A stretch of 64,000 bases of DNA from Maribacter aquivivus (GTDB taxonomy: Bacteria > Bacteroidota > Bacteroidia > Flavobacteriales > Flavobacteriaceae): assembly GCF_900142175.1 (NCBI RefSeq), contig NZ_FQZX01000001.1, positions 1,674,001 to 1,738,000 of the forward strand. Reading direction: 5' to 3'. Below, piece after piece: positions 1 to 7,181 of the stretch. How positions within the stretch are numbered: position 1 is the first letter of the stretch; every line of letters begins with the position of its first letter. Both the position numbers and the translations under genes were made by a program. The notes below the pieces were generated by a model. That model was not told the origin of the DNA. It saw only the letters and a list, made by a program, of their open reading frames with translations, and searched no databases.

Positions 1-47
1 CCACCACCTAAAATGCCTAATTTAAAATCTGAAGAAAAATAATCCAT
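1..47 (-). CDS. purK: PurK N-terminus (5-(carboxyamino)imidazole ribonucleotide synthase), partial
   Basis: Only the first 15 codons are inside the window; the gene runs off the left edge. Reading leftwards from the ATG at 47-45 gives MDYFSSDFKLGILGG followed by another Gly. This matches the usual start of flavobacterial PurK, where a short leader precedes the glycine-rich nucleotide-binding turn (LGILGGGQLG in the family). PurK carboxylates AIR with ATP and bicarbonate in purine synthesis. It is divergent from the hpt-adk gene, so two purine-related genes share this intergenic region. The call rests on very few residues and on my memory of the family N-terminus. Confidence 0.6.
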   Translation of the reverse strand, partial: MDYFSSDFKLGILGG

Positions 48-152
48 ATAATTGTTGCTTTGGGCAGTTGAAAAAACGCCTTAAGTACTACAAAAATACG
101 GTTAAATCTTAGAAACCAATTCCTTTCTAATCAAAAACACAAGGCAATACCT

Positions 153-160
153 TATCTTTG
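153..160 (+). promoter_or_regulatory. Bacteroidota-type -7 promoter element for hpt-adk
   Basis: TATCTTTG fits the TAnnTTTG consensus of the primary sigma factor of Bacteroidota and lies 23 bases before the TTG start of hpt-adk. I see no clear TTTG -33 element at the usual 19-21 base spacing, so only the -7 half is supported. Confidence 0.5.
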
Positions 161-183
161 CAAACCTTGATAATTTATGAAAA

Positions 184-1293
184 TTGATACAAATTCACGA
201 CAAGTTTTTTAAACCTTATCTCAGCGAATCTGAAATTTTGCAGGCTGTAAAAACGGTTGCAGATAAAATTGCCGAAGATTATAAAGATGAGACGCCCATT
301 TTTGTAGGCGTGTTGAATGGATCTTTTATGTTCGTTTCAGATTTAATGAAGGCCTATGAACACCCTTGCGAAGTTTCGTTTGTAAGACTTAGTTCTTACC
401 AAGGCTTAACATCTACGGGTATTGTAGAGACATTGTTAGATGTGCCAGAAAATATTGAAGGGCGTAGTGTTATTATTTTAGAAGATATTATTGATACAGG
501 ACGTACCTTGCAGAAACTGGTGCATTTATTTTCAAAAACTAAGGTTAAAGAATTTAAAATAGCCAGTCTTTTTTATAAGCCAGATGTATATAGGGGAGAA
601 TACGCTATCGACTATTTTGGTTTGGCAATACCTGACAATTTTATTGTTGGTTATGGTCTAGATTATAAAGAACAAGGACGAAATTTAAAAGAAGTATACC
701 AATTAAACCAGAAACATATGATTAATCTTGTACTCTTTGGTAAGCCAGGAGCCGGCAAGGGCACACAAGCACAATTTCTAAAAGAAAAATATAATTTAAA
801 GCATATTTCTACCGGAGATGTTTTTAGATTTAATATCAAAAACGGAACGGAGTTGGGCACTTTGGCCAAGTCATATATTGATAAAGGAGAGCTAGTGCCA
901 GATGAGGTGACAATTAAAATGTTGCAAGAAGAAGTGGAGAAGAACGCTGATGCTGACGGATTCATTTTTGACGGTTTTCCAAGAACTGCTGCACAAGCTG
1001 AAGCTCTTGATAATTTCTTAGAATCTAAAGATATGGGCATCAATGCAACCATCGCTTTAGAGGCAAATGATGAAATTTTAATTGATCGTCTTTTAGAAAG
1101 AGGTAAGGTTAGTGGTAGAACAGATGACCAAGATGTAGCTAAAATTAGAAATCGTTTTGATGAGTACAATGCAAAAACTACTCCTGTAAAAGAATTTTAC
1201 GAGGCTCAAGGTAAGTTTCATAGCGTAAACGGTATTGGCTCAATAGCTGATATTACCGAACGCCTAACGAAAGTGATCGAAGGCTTAAAATAA
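184..1293 (+). CDS. Bifunctional hypoxanthine phosphoribosyltransferase / adenylate kinase fusion
   Basis: 369 residues. Residues 1-178 are a hypoxanthine phosphoribosyltransferase with the PRPP-binding motif ILEDIIDTGRT (98-108); it makes IMP or GMP from hypoxanthine or guanine and PRPP. Residues 179-369 are a complete adenylate kinase, starting MINLVLFGKPGAGKGT with the P-loop at 186-194, then the STGD and DGFPRT motifs and a short LID (GRTDD) without zinc cysteines; it interconverts AMP, ATP and ADP. There is practically no linker, so the fusion looks like loss of the hpt stop codon. The start must be TTG at 184: an in-frame TGA ends at 180, the ATG at 177 is out of frame, and the first in-frame ATG would remove the N-terminus. 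obg follows 61 bases later. I believe similar fusions occur in related flavobacteria, but could not check. Confidence 0.93.
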   Translation: MIQIHDKFFKPYLSESEILQAVKTVADKIAEDYKDETPIFVGVLNGSFMFVSDLMKAYEHPCEVSFVRLSSYQGLTSTGIVETLLDVPENIEGRSVIILEDIIDTGRTLQKLVHLFSKTKVKEFKIASLFYKPDVYRGEYAIDYFGLAIPDNFIVGYGLDYKEQGRNLKEVYQLNQKHMINLVLFGKPGAGKGTQAQFLKEKYNLKHISTGDVFRFNIKNGTELGTLAKSYIDKGELVPDEVTIKMLQEEVEKNADADGFIFDGFPRTAAQAEALDNFLESKDMGINATIALEANDEILIDRLLERGKVSGRTDDQDVAKIRNRFDEYNAKTTPVKEFYEAQGKFHSVNGIGSIADITERLTKVIEGLK

Positions 1294-1354
1294 TATAGAA
1301 TCTCTTTTATCAACCATAAGGTTTGATGAAGATTTTTGAACTGAAAGAATAACA

Positions 1355-2356
1355 ATGACCGAAGGTAATTTTGTAGACTACGTAAAAGTGGGTTTGACTT
1401 CTGGTAAAGGAGGCAAGGGATCTGTGCATTTGCACCGTGAAAAATTTATTACCAAAGGTGGTCCTGATGGTGGTGATGGTGGTCGTGGCGGACATATAAT
1501 TGTCCGAGGTAACGAGAACCTTTGGACCTTAATTAATTTTAAATACACAAAACATTTTAAAGCTGGGCATGGTGCACACGGTAGTAAAAGCCGTAGTACT
1601 GGTGCAGATGGTGAAGATGTGTATTTAGATGTGCCGTTGGGTACAGTTGTAAAAGATTTTGAAACCAAAGATGTCCTTTTTGAAATCACCGAACATGGCG
1701 AAGAACGCATTCTGCTTCAAGGCGGTATGGGAGGTCGTGGTAACTGGCATTTTAGAACATCTACAAACCAAACACCTAGATATGCCCAACCGGGTATGGA
1801 TGGCTTAGAAGGTGAATTTTTGTTAGAACTTAAAGTTCTTGCTGATGTAGGTCTAGTAGGTTTCCCTAATGCTGGTAAGTCTACTTTATTATCTGTAATA
1901 ACTTCGGCAAAACCAAAAATTGCAGATTACGAATTTACTACCCTAAAACCTAACTTAGGTATTGTAGAATATCGCGACTTTAAGAGTTTTGTAATGGCAG
2001 ATATTCCTGGTATTATAGAAGGTGCTGCAGAAGGTAAAGGTTTAGGTCATTACTTTTTAAGACATATTGAACGTAATGCGAATTTATTATTCTTGATTCC
2101 TGCCGATAGCAAAGATATCAGTAAAGAATACGAGATATTGCTTGATGAGCTACGTCGTTACAATCCTGAGTTGTTAGATAAGGAACGTCTGATCTGTATT
2201 TCTAAAAGTGATATGCTAGATGAAGAATTGATGGATGAAATGAGAGAAGAGCTCAATAAAGACTTAAGCGGTACTCCGTTTATGTTTATATCATCTGTAG
2301 CGCAAATGGGTATCGTAGAATTGAAAGATAAGCTCTGGGCAATGCTTAACTCTTAA
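1355..2356 (+). CDS. obgE: GTPase Obg (CgtA)
   Basis: 333 residues. The glycine-rich N-terminal Obg domain (about 1-160, with [15 protein letters not shown] and [11 protein letters not shown]) is followed by the GTPase domain: G1 GFPNAGKST (169-177), G2-like TT around 195, G3 DIPG (216-219), G4 SKSD (283-286) and an SSV G5-like motif near 312. Obg is an essential ribosome-associated GTPase acting in 50S assembly and stress control. It lacks the C-terminal OCT domain of some homologues, and its length is usual for Bacteroidota. G4 reads SKSD instead of NKxD, but still carries the specificity Asp. It follows hpt-adk on the same strand and is probably co-transcribed with it. Confidence 0.96.
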   Translation: MTEGNFVDYVKVGLTSGKGGKGSVHLHREKFITKGGPDGGDGGRGGHIIVRGNENLWTLINFKYTKHFKAGHGAHGSKSRSTGADGEDVYLDVPLGTVVKDFETKDVLFEITEHGEERILLQGGMGGRGNWHFRTSTNQTPRYAQPGMDGLEGEFLLELKVLADVGLVGFPNAGKSTLLSVITSAKPKIADYEFTTLKPNLGIVEYRDFKSFVMADIPGIIEGAAEGKGLGHYFLRHIERNANLLFLIPADSKDISKEYEILLDELRRYNPELLDKERLICISKSDMLDEELMDEMREELNKDLSGTPFMFISSVAQMGIVELKDKLWAMLNS

Positions 2357-2422
2357 TCGAATACCTTCCCAAAAACATATATTACTCTTTTATTTTCTTT
2401 AAATTTAAGAAAATGCAATATC

Positions 2423-2941
2423 ATGAGAATCCTTTTTTTTAGTGTTGTACTACTAGTTTTAACTTCTTGCGGGTCAGCTAGGGTTAATTATGATTATGAT
2501 GATCAGACTGATTTTACATCGTATGCCACCTATAACTATTTTGGTGATATGGAAACTGGTCTAAGCGAATTGGACGAGAAAAGGTTAATGGATGCTATGG
2601 ATGCTACTTTAGGCGAAAAAGGATTTATGTTCGCTGAAGAACCAGATATGTTCATTAATATTAAGAGTACTGTCTTTAAAGCACAATCTGCGAACAACGT
2701 AGGTGTTGGTCTTGGTGGTGGTAATGGTGGTATTGGCGGCGGTGTTTCAATTGGTATTCCTGTTGGCGGTTCAAAAATGACCAGAGAACTACAAATAGAT
2801 TTTGTTGATTCTAATAAAGATATGTTGATTTGGCAAGCCGTTAGCGAAAGTCCTTTTCGTGAAGGAGATACGCCTCAAGAAAAATCTGAGAAATTACAAG
2901 CTGTAGTCGATAAGATATTCAGCAAGTATCCACCAGAATAG
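2423..2941 (+). CDS. DUF4136-family lipoprotein
   Basis: 172 residues. The lipoprotein signal ends at the lipobox LTSC (Cys16). The mature part begins with a segment typical of DUF4136 (VNYDYDDQTDF..YATYNYF), then a Gly-rich stretch around 95-115 and a conserved C-terminal half ending near VVDKIFSKYPPE. DUF4136 proteins are small envelope lipoproteins of unknown function that are common in Bacteroidota. The gene stands 66 bases after obg and ends 2 bases before the convergent transglutaminase gene. The family call is from pattern recognition; no biochemical role can be given. Confidence 0.8.
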   Translation: MRILFFSVVLLVLTSCGSARVNYDYDDQTDFTSYATYNYFGDMETGLSELDEKRLMDAMDATLGEKGFMFAEEPDMFINIKSTVFKAQSANNVGVGLGGGNGGIGGGVSIGIPVGGSKMTRELQIDFVDSNKDMLIWQAVSESPFREGDTPQEKSEKLQAVVDKIFSKYPPE

Positions 2942-2943
2942 TC

Positions 2944-3951
2944 CTATTTTACCTTAATTACATACGTAGTAATCAACTGGTCTTCGACTGAAATATGAAC
3001 GTCGTACAGCCCTTTCTTTTCAAAATTTTGGACTAAGCTAATTTCACCTTCTTTCTTTATAATATTTGGATTTCCATTTTTTTGACTCCCACCTTTGTTC
3101 AGCAATAGCTGTGTATTTCCAATAAATTCTTTAGGTACTTGTAGCGTAAAGGTTACCGATGCTCCTTTTTGAATAGTATTATGCATTGCAACTGGGGCAA
3201 TAGGAATTATTGGTGCTAAAAAAGCTTCTTTGTAAATGACTGGTCCCGCAATAAAAGCATCTAGATTTCCTTTTTTTATAGGTTGATTTTCTACTTTTTG
3301 TATTGGAAAATGATTTTTTGCAAATAATTCAGCATCCGCAAGAAAATATCCATCGAAATAATCTTGCTGAAAAAACGGAGTGCCGTTAACAACAATAGTT
3401 TCTCCTGCAGACCAAGTAGCATCACACAGATACCATTTTTCATTAATCTTGATTTTGTTCCAAGAATGGTTGGGTGCACTATCTTCTTCTAATAGTAGGG
3501 TAGGTGTGCGCCCGTAACCATCAATAATATCACAATTAAATCCTGCAAGAGTTGCCATTTCTTTCACTAAGTATGCATACCCAGTACAGGCAGTTTTTTG
3601 ATCTTCTAACAAACTTTTAAATACTTTAGGTGTAATGCTTGTATTCCAATCTAAAAAGGCTTGCCGGTCTTTCGCAAACCTTTTTCTCTTGGTGCTTATT
3701 TTTACATAAGAAGAATAATCATTGGCTATGTTTGTGCTGACCCAAGTGTATATAGCTCTAAATTTTTCGACATCAGTTTCTAATAATGTGGTTAAATTAT
3801 GAGTAAGTACGGGTAAATTTCTTAGGCTAGCATCTTTATAATAATCAGCTATGCTATCTGCTTTTTTAAAATCGATATGATTAAAATCTGAGCGTTGGGC
3901 AAAGCTCATTAATGAAAATAAGAGCGTTGTAAGGAATATAAATTTTCTCAT
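2944..3951 (-). CDS. Secreted transglutaminase-like domain protein
   Basis: 335 residues with a Sec signal peptide (MRKFIFLTTLLFSLMSFAQ). The transglutaminase-like fold is recognised from the Cys-His-Asp triad: Cys122 in KTACTGYAYL, His162 in NHSWNKI and Asp177 in LCDATW. The C-terminal 100 residues look like a beta-rich accessory domain. Such periplasmic proteins are cysteine hydrolases or amide-transfer enzymes acting on proteins or peptidoglycan; the substrate here is unknown. Its ATG overlaps the stop of the upstream gene by one base (TAATG), so the two genes are translationally coupled and may act together. Confidence 0.85.
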   Translation of the reverse strand: MRKFIFLTTLLFSLMSFAQRSDFNHIDFKKADSIADYYKDASLRNLPVLTHNLTTLLETDVEKFRAIYTWVSTNIANDYSSYVKISTKRKRFAKDRQAFLDWNTSITPKVFKSLLEDQKTACTGYAYLVKEMATLAGFNCDIIDGYGRTPTLLLEEDSAPNHSWNKIKINEKWYLCDATWSAGETIVVNGTPFFQQDYFDGYFLADAELFAKNHFPIQKVENQPIKKGNLDAFIAGPVIYKEAFLAPIIPIAPVAMHNTIQKGASVTFTLQVPKEFIGNTQLLLNKGGSQKNGNPNIIKKEGEISLVQNFEKKGLYDVHISVEDQLITTYVIKVK

Positions 3952-4682
3952 TATTTAAAAATATCTCCAATCTTCTGAAAAATATTTCTTTTGCTAGAAT
4001 AAGCGCCGCCAATTACAACCTCGCCCATTAACTCAACATCATAGGTGTCGAACGTAACATTGATATCTATATTAGCACTACCGTTTGCTGGGACTTTGTA
4101 CGTTTTGGTTTCATAACCTATAAAGCTAAGTACTAGAATGTCATTTTCTACTAGCTGTTGTGGGAATTCAAATTTACCGTCAAAATCTGTCTGTGTTCCT
4201 ATTGTAGTTCCTTTCAAGACCACATTTACACCAGGTAATGGTTCATTTGCTTCATCTACTATGGTACCTGTTACGGTGTGTTTTTCCTGAACAATTTCAA
4301 CATATGAAATATCACCCATAATATCTGTGGAAACCACTTCAATAGGTGGTTCTATACTGGCGGTTTCTTGACCTTTAACTTCAGTAGCGCAAAGAGCCAA
4401 TAAAGAAAAACTCATCATTGCTATTCCCTTGTGTAACATAGAATTATTCATAGTTTGTAGCGAGTTGGTTTCATATGTTTTTAGTTGTGAGGCTTTGAAC
4501 ATTCCGCAGGTTTTCTTATTTCCATGGCTTAAATAATTTATAAGCTCATTATCTGAGAAGTTGGTAAAGTCGATAACTTCTTTTTCACAGCTTTGGCAAA
4601 AACCTCCTTTTTCGGTTTTACTAAAATTACTAAATTTTTCTTTGCATGGTTCTTTTACGTCAATTGTTAATGTGCTTTTCAT
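3951..4682 (-). CDS. Membrane protein with cytoplasmic Cys-rich head and carboxypeptidase-D regulatory-like domain
   Basis: 243 residues in three parts. Residues 1-75 are a cysteine-rich head (EPCKEKF, FCQSCEKEVIDF, CGMF) that looks like a zinc ribbon. A hydrophobic segment follows near 83-103. The C-terminal part (about 130-215) is a CarboxypepD_reg-like beta domain: VTGTIVDEANEPLPGVNVVL, then GTQTDFDGKF and VLSFIGYETK, the fold also found at the N-terminus of SusC proteins. I infer a cytoplasmic head, one membrane helix and a periplasmic beta domain. It is translationally coupled to the transglutaminase gene. The function is unknown; a signalling or anchoring role is only a guess. Confidence 0.7.
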   Translation of the reverse strand: MKSTLTIDVKEPCKEKFSNFSKTEKGGFCQSCEKEVIDFTNFSDNELINYLSHGNKKTCGMFKASQLKTYETNSLQTMNNSMLHKGIAMMSFSLLALCATEVKGQETASIEPPIEVVSTDIMGDISYVEIVQEKHTVTGTIVDEANEPLPGVNVVLKGTTIGTQTDFDGKFEFPQQLVENDILVLSFIGYETKTYKVPANGSANIDINVTFDTYDVELMGEVVIGGAYSSKRNIFQKIGDIFK

Positions 4683-4894
4683 AATTCGGTTTTTTATTAG
4701 TACACCTCTAAAGTATAAGGAACACTGATGTTATAAAATGTAAAATGAGTGTAATGTCACTTTCAATGAGTCACCGCGATTTTAAACTTGTTTTAAGATT
4801 TTGAATTACTTTTTCTGATGTAATTAGGTAGTCTTCAAATGTTAATGTTGGTATTTGAGAGTGTAAAAAAAACGTATTGAAAGTAAAATCCTGT

Positions 4895-4902
4895 TATTTT
4901 TG
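4895..4902 (+). promoter_or_regulatory. -7 promoter element before the M13 peptidase gene
   Basis: TATTTTTG fits TAnnTTTG and stands 59 bases upstream of the peptidase ATG, in the 279-bp gap between divergent genes. No -33 TTTG with standard spacing is visible. Nothing else is recognised in 4683-4961. Confidence 0.4.
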
Positions 4903-4961
4903 TAACAAAACTCAAAACGTGCGTCATATAGACTGACACGTTAAAAACTAACTCACACAAA

Positions 4962-7010
4962 ATGAAAAAGATTTATTTTCTTGCTGCCGGTTTGGTAGCC
5001 TTAGCTTCTTGTAAAGAGGAAGCGAAACCTACTGCTGAAGTAGAAACAATACCAGGTATCGTTCTATCGAACATGGATACTACTCAAAACCCTAAGTCAG
5101 ATTTTTATAACTACGTAAACGGAAACTGGATGAAGTTTACCGAGATACCAGATGATAGAACTAGCTGGGGCGGTTTCAGTGTACTTCGTAAATCTACAGA
5201 TGACGACGTATTAAAAATATTGGCTACTGCGAAAGAAAGTGGAAATTATGCTGCAGATACCGATCAAGCGAAAGCTTTGGCAATTTTTGATACTAAGTTA
5301 GATTCTGCTGCTAGAAACAAGGCGGGTATTACTCCGTTAGCTTCGGCATTTGAGGCAATTGCTTCGGTAAAGAATTTAAAAGATTTACAAACCGTATTGG
5401 CAACCAATGCTGCTGTATCTTCTCCGTTCTTAAATATTGGTGCAGGTGCAGATTTAAATAACAGTAGTATGAACGCTGTGTATTTAGGTGCTAACGGATT
5501 AGGATTGCCTGATCGTGATTTCTATTTAGAAGAAGATGAGAAGTCTGTTGAAATTCGTGAAGAGTACAAGAAGCACGTATCTAAAATGTTACAGAAGTTA
5601 GGTGATTCTGAAGCTGATGCAACGAAAGCTGCCGATAAAATTTTAGCTCTAGAAACGCAATTGGCAGAACCTCGTTTAAATAAAGTAGAACGTAGAGATG
5701 CTAGAAACTACAATAACCCTAGAACTATTGCTGAGGTAGATAAAATGATGTCTACTATAGACATGAAGAAACTTATTTCTGATTTAGGTATTACTAAAAA
5801 GTTCGATACACTTTTGGTTACGCAATTAAGATATACAGAAGCTTTAGACAAGTTCTTAAAAACGACGCCAATTGAAGATATTAAAACATTGGTAAGATGG
5901 GATACTTTTAATAGTGCTGCCGGTAAATTAACAACTGATATTGAAACTGCAGATTGGGAATTTTATAGCAAATACCTTAGAGGTGCAAAAGAACAACGTG
6001 CTGCAGATGAGCGTGCATTAGCAACTGTAAACGGTACTGTTGGTGAAGCTTTAGGTCAATTGTATGTTGATGCAAAGTTTCCGCCAGAAGCAAAGGCAAA
6101 TGCTGAGTTGATGATTGCAAATGTAATCGAGGCTTTTAAAGAACGTATTTCTGTTTTAGATTGGATGAGCGATTCTACAAAAACAAAAGCAATTGAGAAA
6201 TTAGATAAATTCACCGTGAAGATTGCTTACCCAGATAAATGGGAAGATTATTCTACTATGGAAGTTTCTGCTGATAAGTCGTATTTCGAGAATATGACCG
6301 CTGTTAATAAATGGGGAGAGTTAAAGAACTATTCAGAAATTGGAGAGCCTGTTGATAAAACAGAATGGGGAATGTCTCCACAGACTGTAAATGCATACTT
6401 CAATCCGTTGAATAACGAGATTGTTTTTCCTGCTGCTATCTTACAACCACCTTTCTATAACTATACTGCTGATGAAGCTGTAAATTATGGTGGAATAGGT
6501 GCTGTTATTGGACATGAAATTTCTCATGCTTTTGATGATAGTGGTTCTCGTTTCGATTCTGATGGAAATTTGAAGAACTGGTGGACAGATGCTGATTTAG
6601 CTGCATTTACTGAAAGAGCTGATGCTTTAGCGGTACAGTATGATAGTGTTATGGTATTGCCAGAAGTTTATGTAAACGGTAAATTCACTTTAGGTGAGAA
6701 CATAGGTGATTTAGGCGGATTGCTAGGTGCTTATGACGGACTTCAAAAATACTACGCAGAAAATGGTCGTCCTGAAGATATTGATGGCTTTACTGCAGAG
6801 CAACGTTTCTTTATGTCTTGGGCTACAGTTTGGAGAACTAAGAGTAGAGATGAGGCTTTAAGAACTCAGATCAAAACTGATCCACACTCTCCAGGTATGG
6901 TTAGAGCAACGCAACCCTTATTAAACATTCAAGAATTTTACGATGCCTTTGATATTAAAGAAGGTGATGCTATGTATTTAGCTCCTGAAAAAAGAGTTAG
7001 TATTTGGTAG
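4962..7010 (+). CDS. M13-family zinc metallopeptidase lipoprotein (neprilysin/PepO type)
   Basis: 682 residues. The lipoprotein signal has lipobox LASC (Cys17). The catalytic motif HEISH is at 518-522 (the two His are zinc ligands, Glu519 the catalytic base), and the third ligand is Glu579 in ENIGDLGG with Asp583. NAYFNPLNNEIVFPAA, about 45 residues before the zinc motif, is the usual M13 substrate-binding signature. Length and the extended N-terminal domain fit the family. M13 enzymes cut short peptides; here it should sit in the periplasm or outer membrane. It is a single gene with its own -7 box and a strong terminator at 7032-7063. Confidence 0.95.
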   Translation: MKKIYFLAAGLVALASCKEEAKPTAEVETIPGIVLSNMDTTQNPKSDFYNYVNGNWMKFTEIPDDRTSWGGFSVLRKSTDDDVLKILATAKESGNYAADTDQAKALAIFDTKLDSAARNKAGITPLASAFEAIASVKNLKDLQTVLATNAAVSSPFLNIGAGADLNNSSMNAVYLGANGLGLPDRDFYLEEDEKSVEIREEYKKHVSKMLQKLGDSEADATKAADKILALETQLAEPRLNKVERRDARNYNNPRTIAEVDKMMSTIDMKKLISDLGITKKFDTLLVTQLRYTEALDKFLKTTPIEDIKTLVRWDTFNSAAGKLTTDIETADWEFYSKYLRGAKEQRAADERALATVNGTVGEALGQLYVDAKFPPEAKANAELMIANVIEAFKERISVLDWMSDSTKTKAIEKLDKFTVKIAYPDKWEDYSTMEVSADKSYFENMTAVNKWGELKNYSEIGEPVDKTEWGMSPQTVNAYFNPLNNEIVFPAAILQPPFYNYTADEAVNYGGIGAVIGHEISHAFDDSGSRFDSDGNLKNWWTDADLAAFTERADALAVQYDSVMVLPEVYVNGKFTLGENIGDLGGLLGAYDGLQKYYAENGRPEDIDGFTAEQRFFMSWATVWRTKSRDEALRTQIKTDPHSPGMVRATQPLLNIQEFYDAFDIKEGDAMYLAPEKRVSIW

Positions 7011-7031
7011 ATTATTTTTTATTAAAAGACG

Positions 7032-7063
7032 AAAAGGGCGCTACATAGTAGCGCCCTTTTTTT
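7032..7063. terminator. Strong intrinsic terminator after the M13 peptidase
   Basis: A 13-bp perfect stem (AAAAGGGCGCTAC at 7032-7044, three-base loop ATA, complementary arm 7048-7060) continues into a T run to 7063. The A-rich left flank makes it usable in both directions, so it may also serve the convergent alpha-2-macroglobulin gene. Confidence 0.85.
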
Positions 7064-7074
7064 GTGTTTTAACT

Positions 7075-7181
7075 CGTCTTTGCGAGGAGCTTTTCGCGAC
7101 GTGGCGATTTGTTTGTTTTCAGTGGTTGTTGAGTTTTTAGTCAGCCCATAATAAGATTACTTCACTTTGTTCGTAATGACG
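7075..7181. repeat. Decayed palindromic intergenic repeat
   Basis: The left end begins CGTCTTTGCGAGGAGC and the right end, read on the other strand, begins CGTCATTACGAACAAAG; the ends are diverged inverted copies around a 40-50 base centre. This resembles the widespread bacterial intergenic element whose ends read CGTCATTGCGAGGAG. It fills the whole gap between the terminator and the stop codon of the alpha-2-macroglobulin gene. Only one copy is in the window, so the family call rests on memory. Confidence 0.45.

Noticed and set aside
663..1169. 168-codon open frame on the minus strand inside adk
   Set aside because: It is the shadow of the hpt-adk reading frame; composition is Ser/Leu-rich without any domain. 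Other antisense frames (for example in obg, fusA, susC and mpl) were left out for the same reason.
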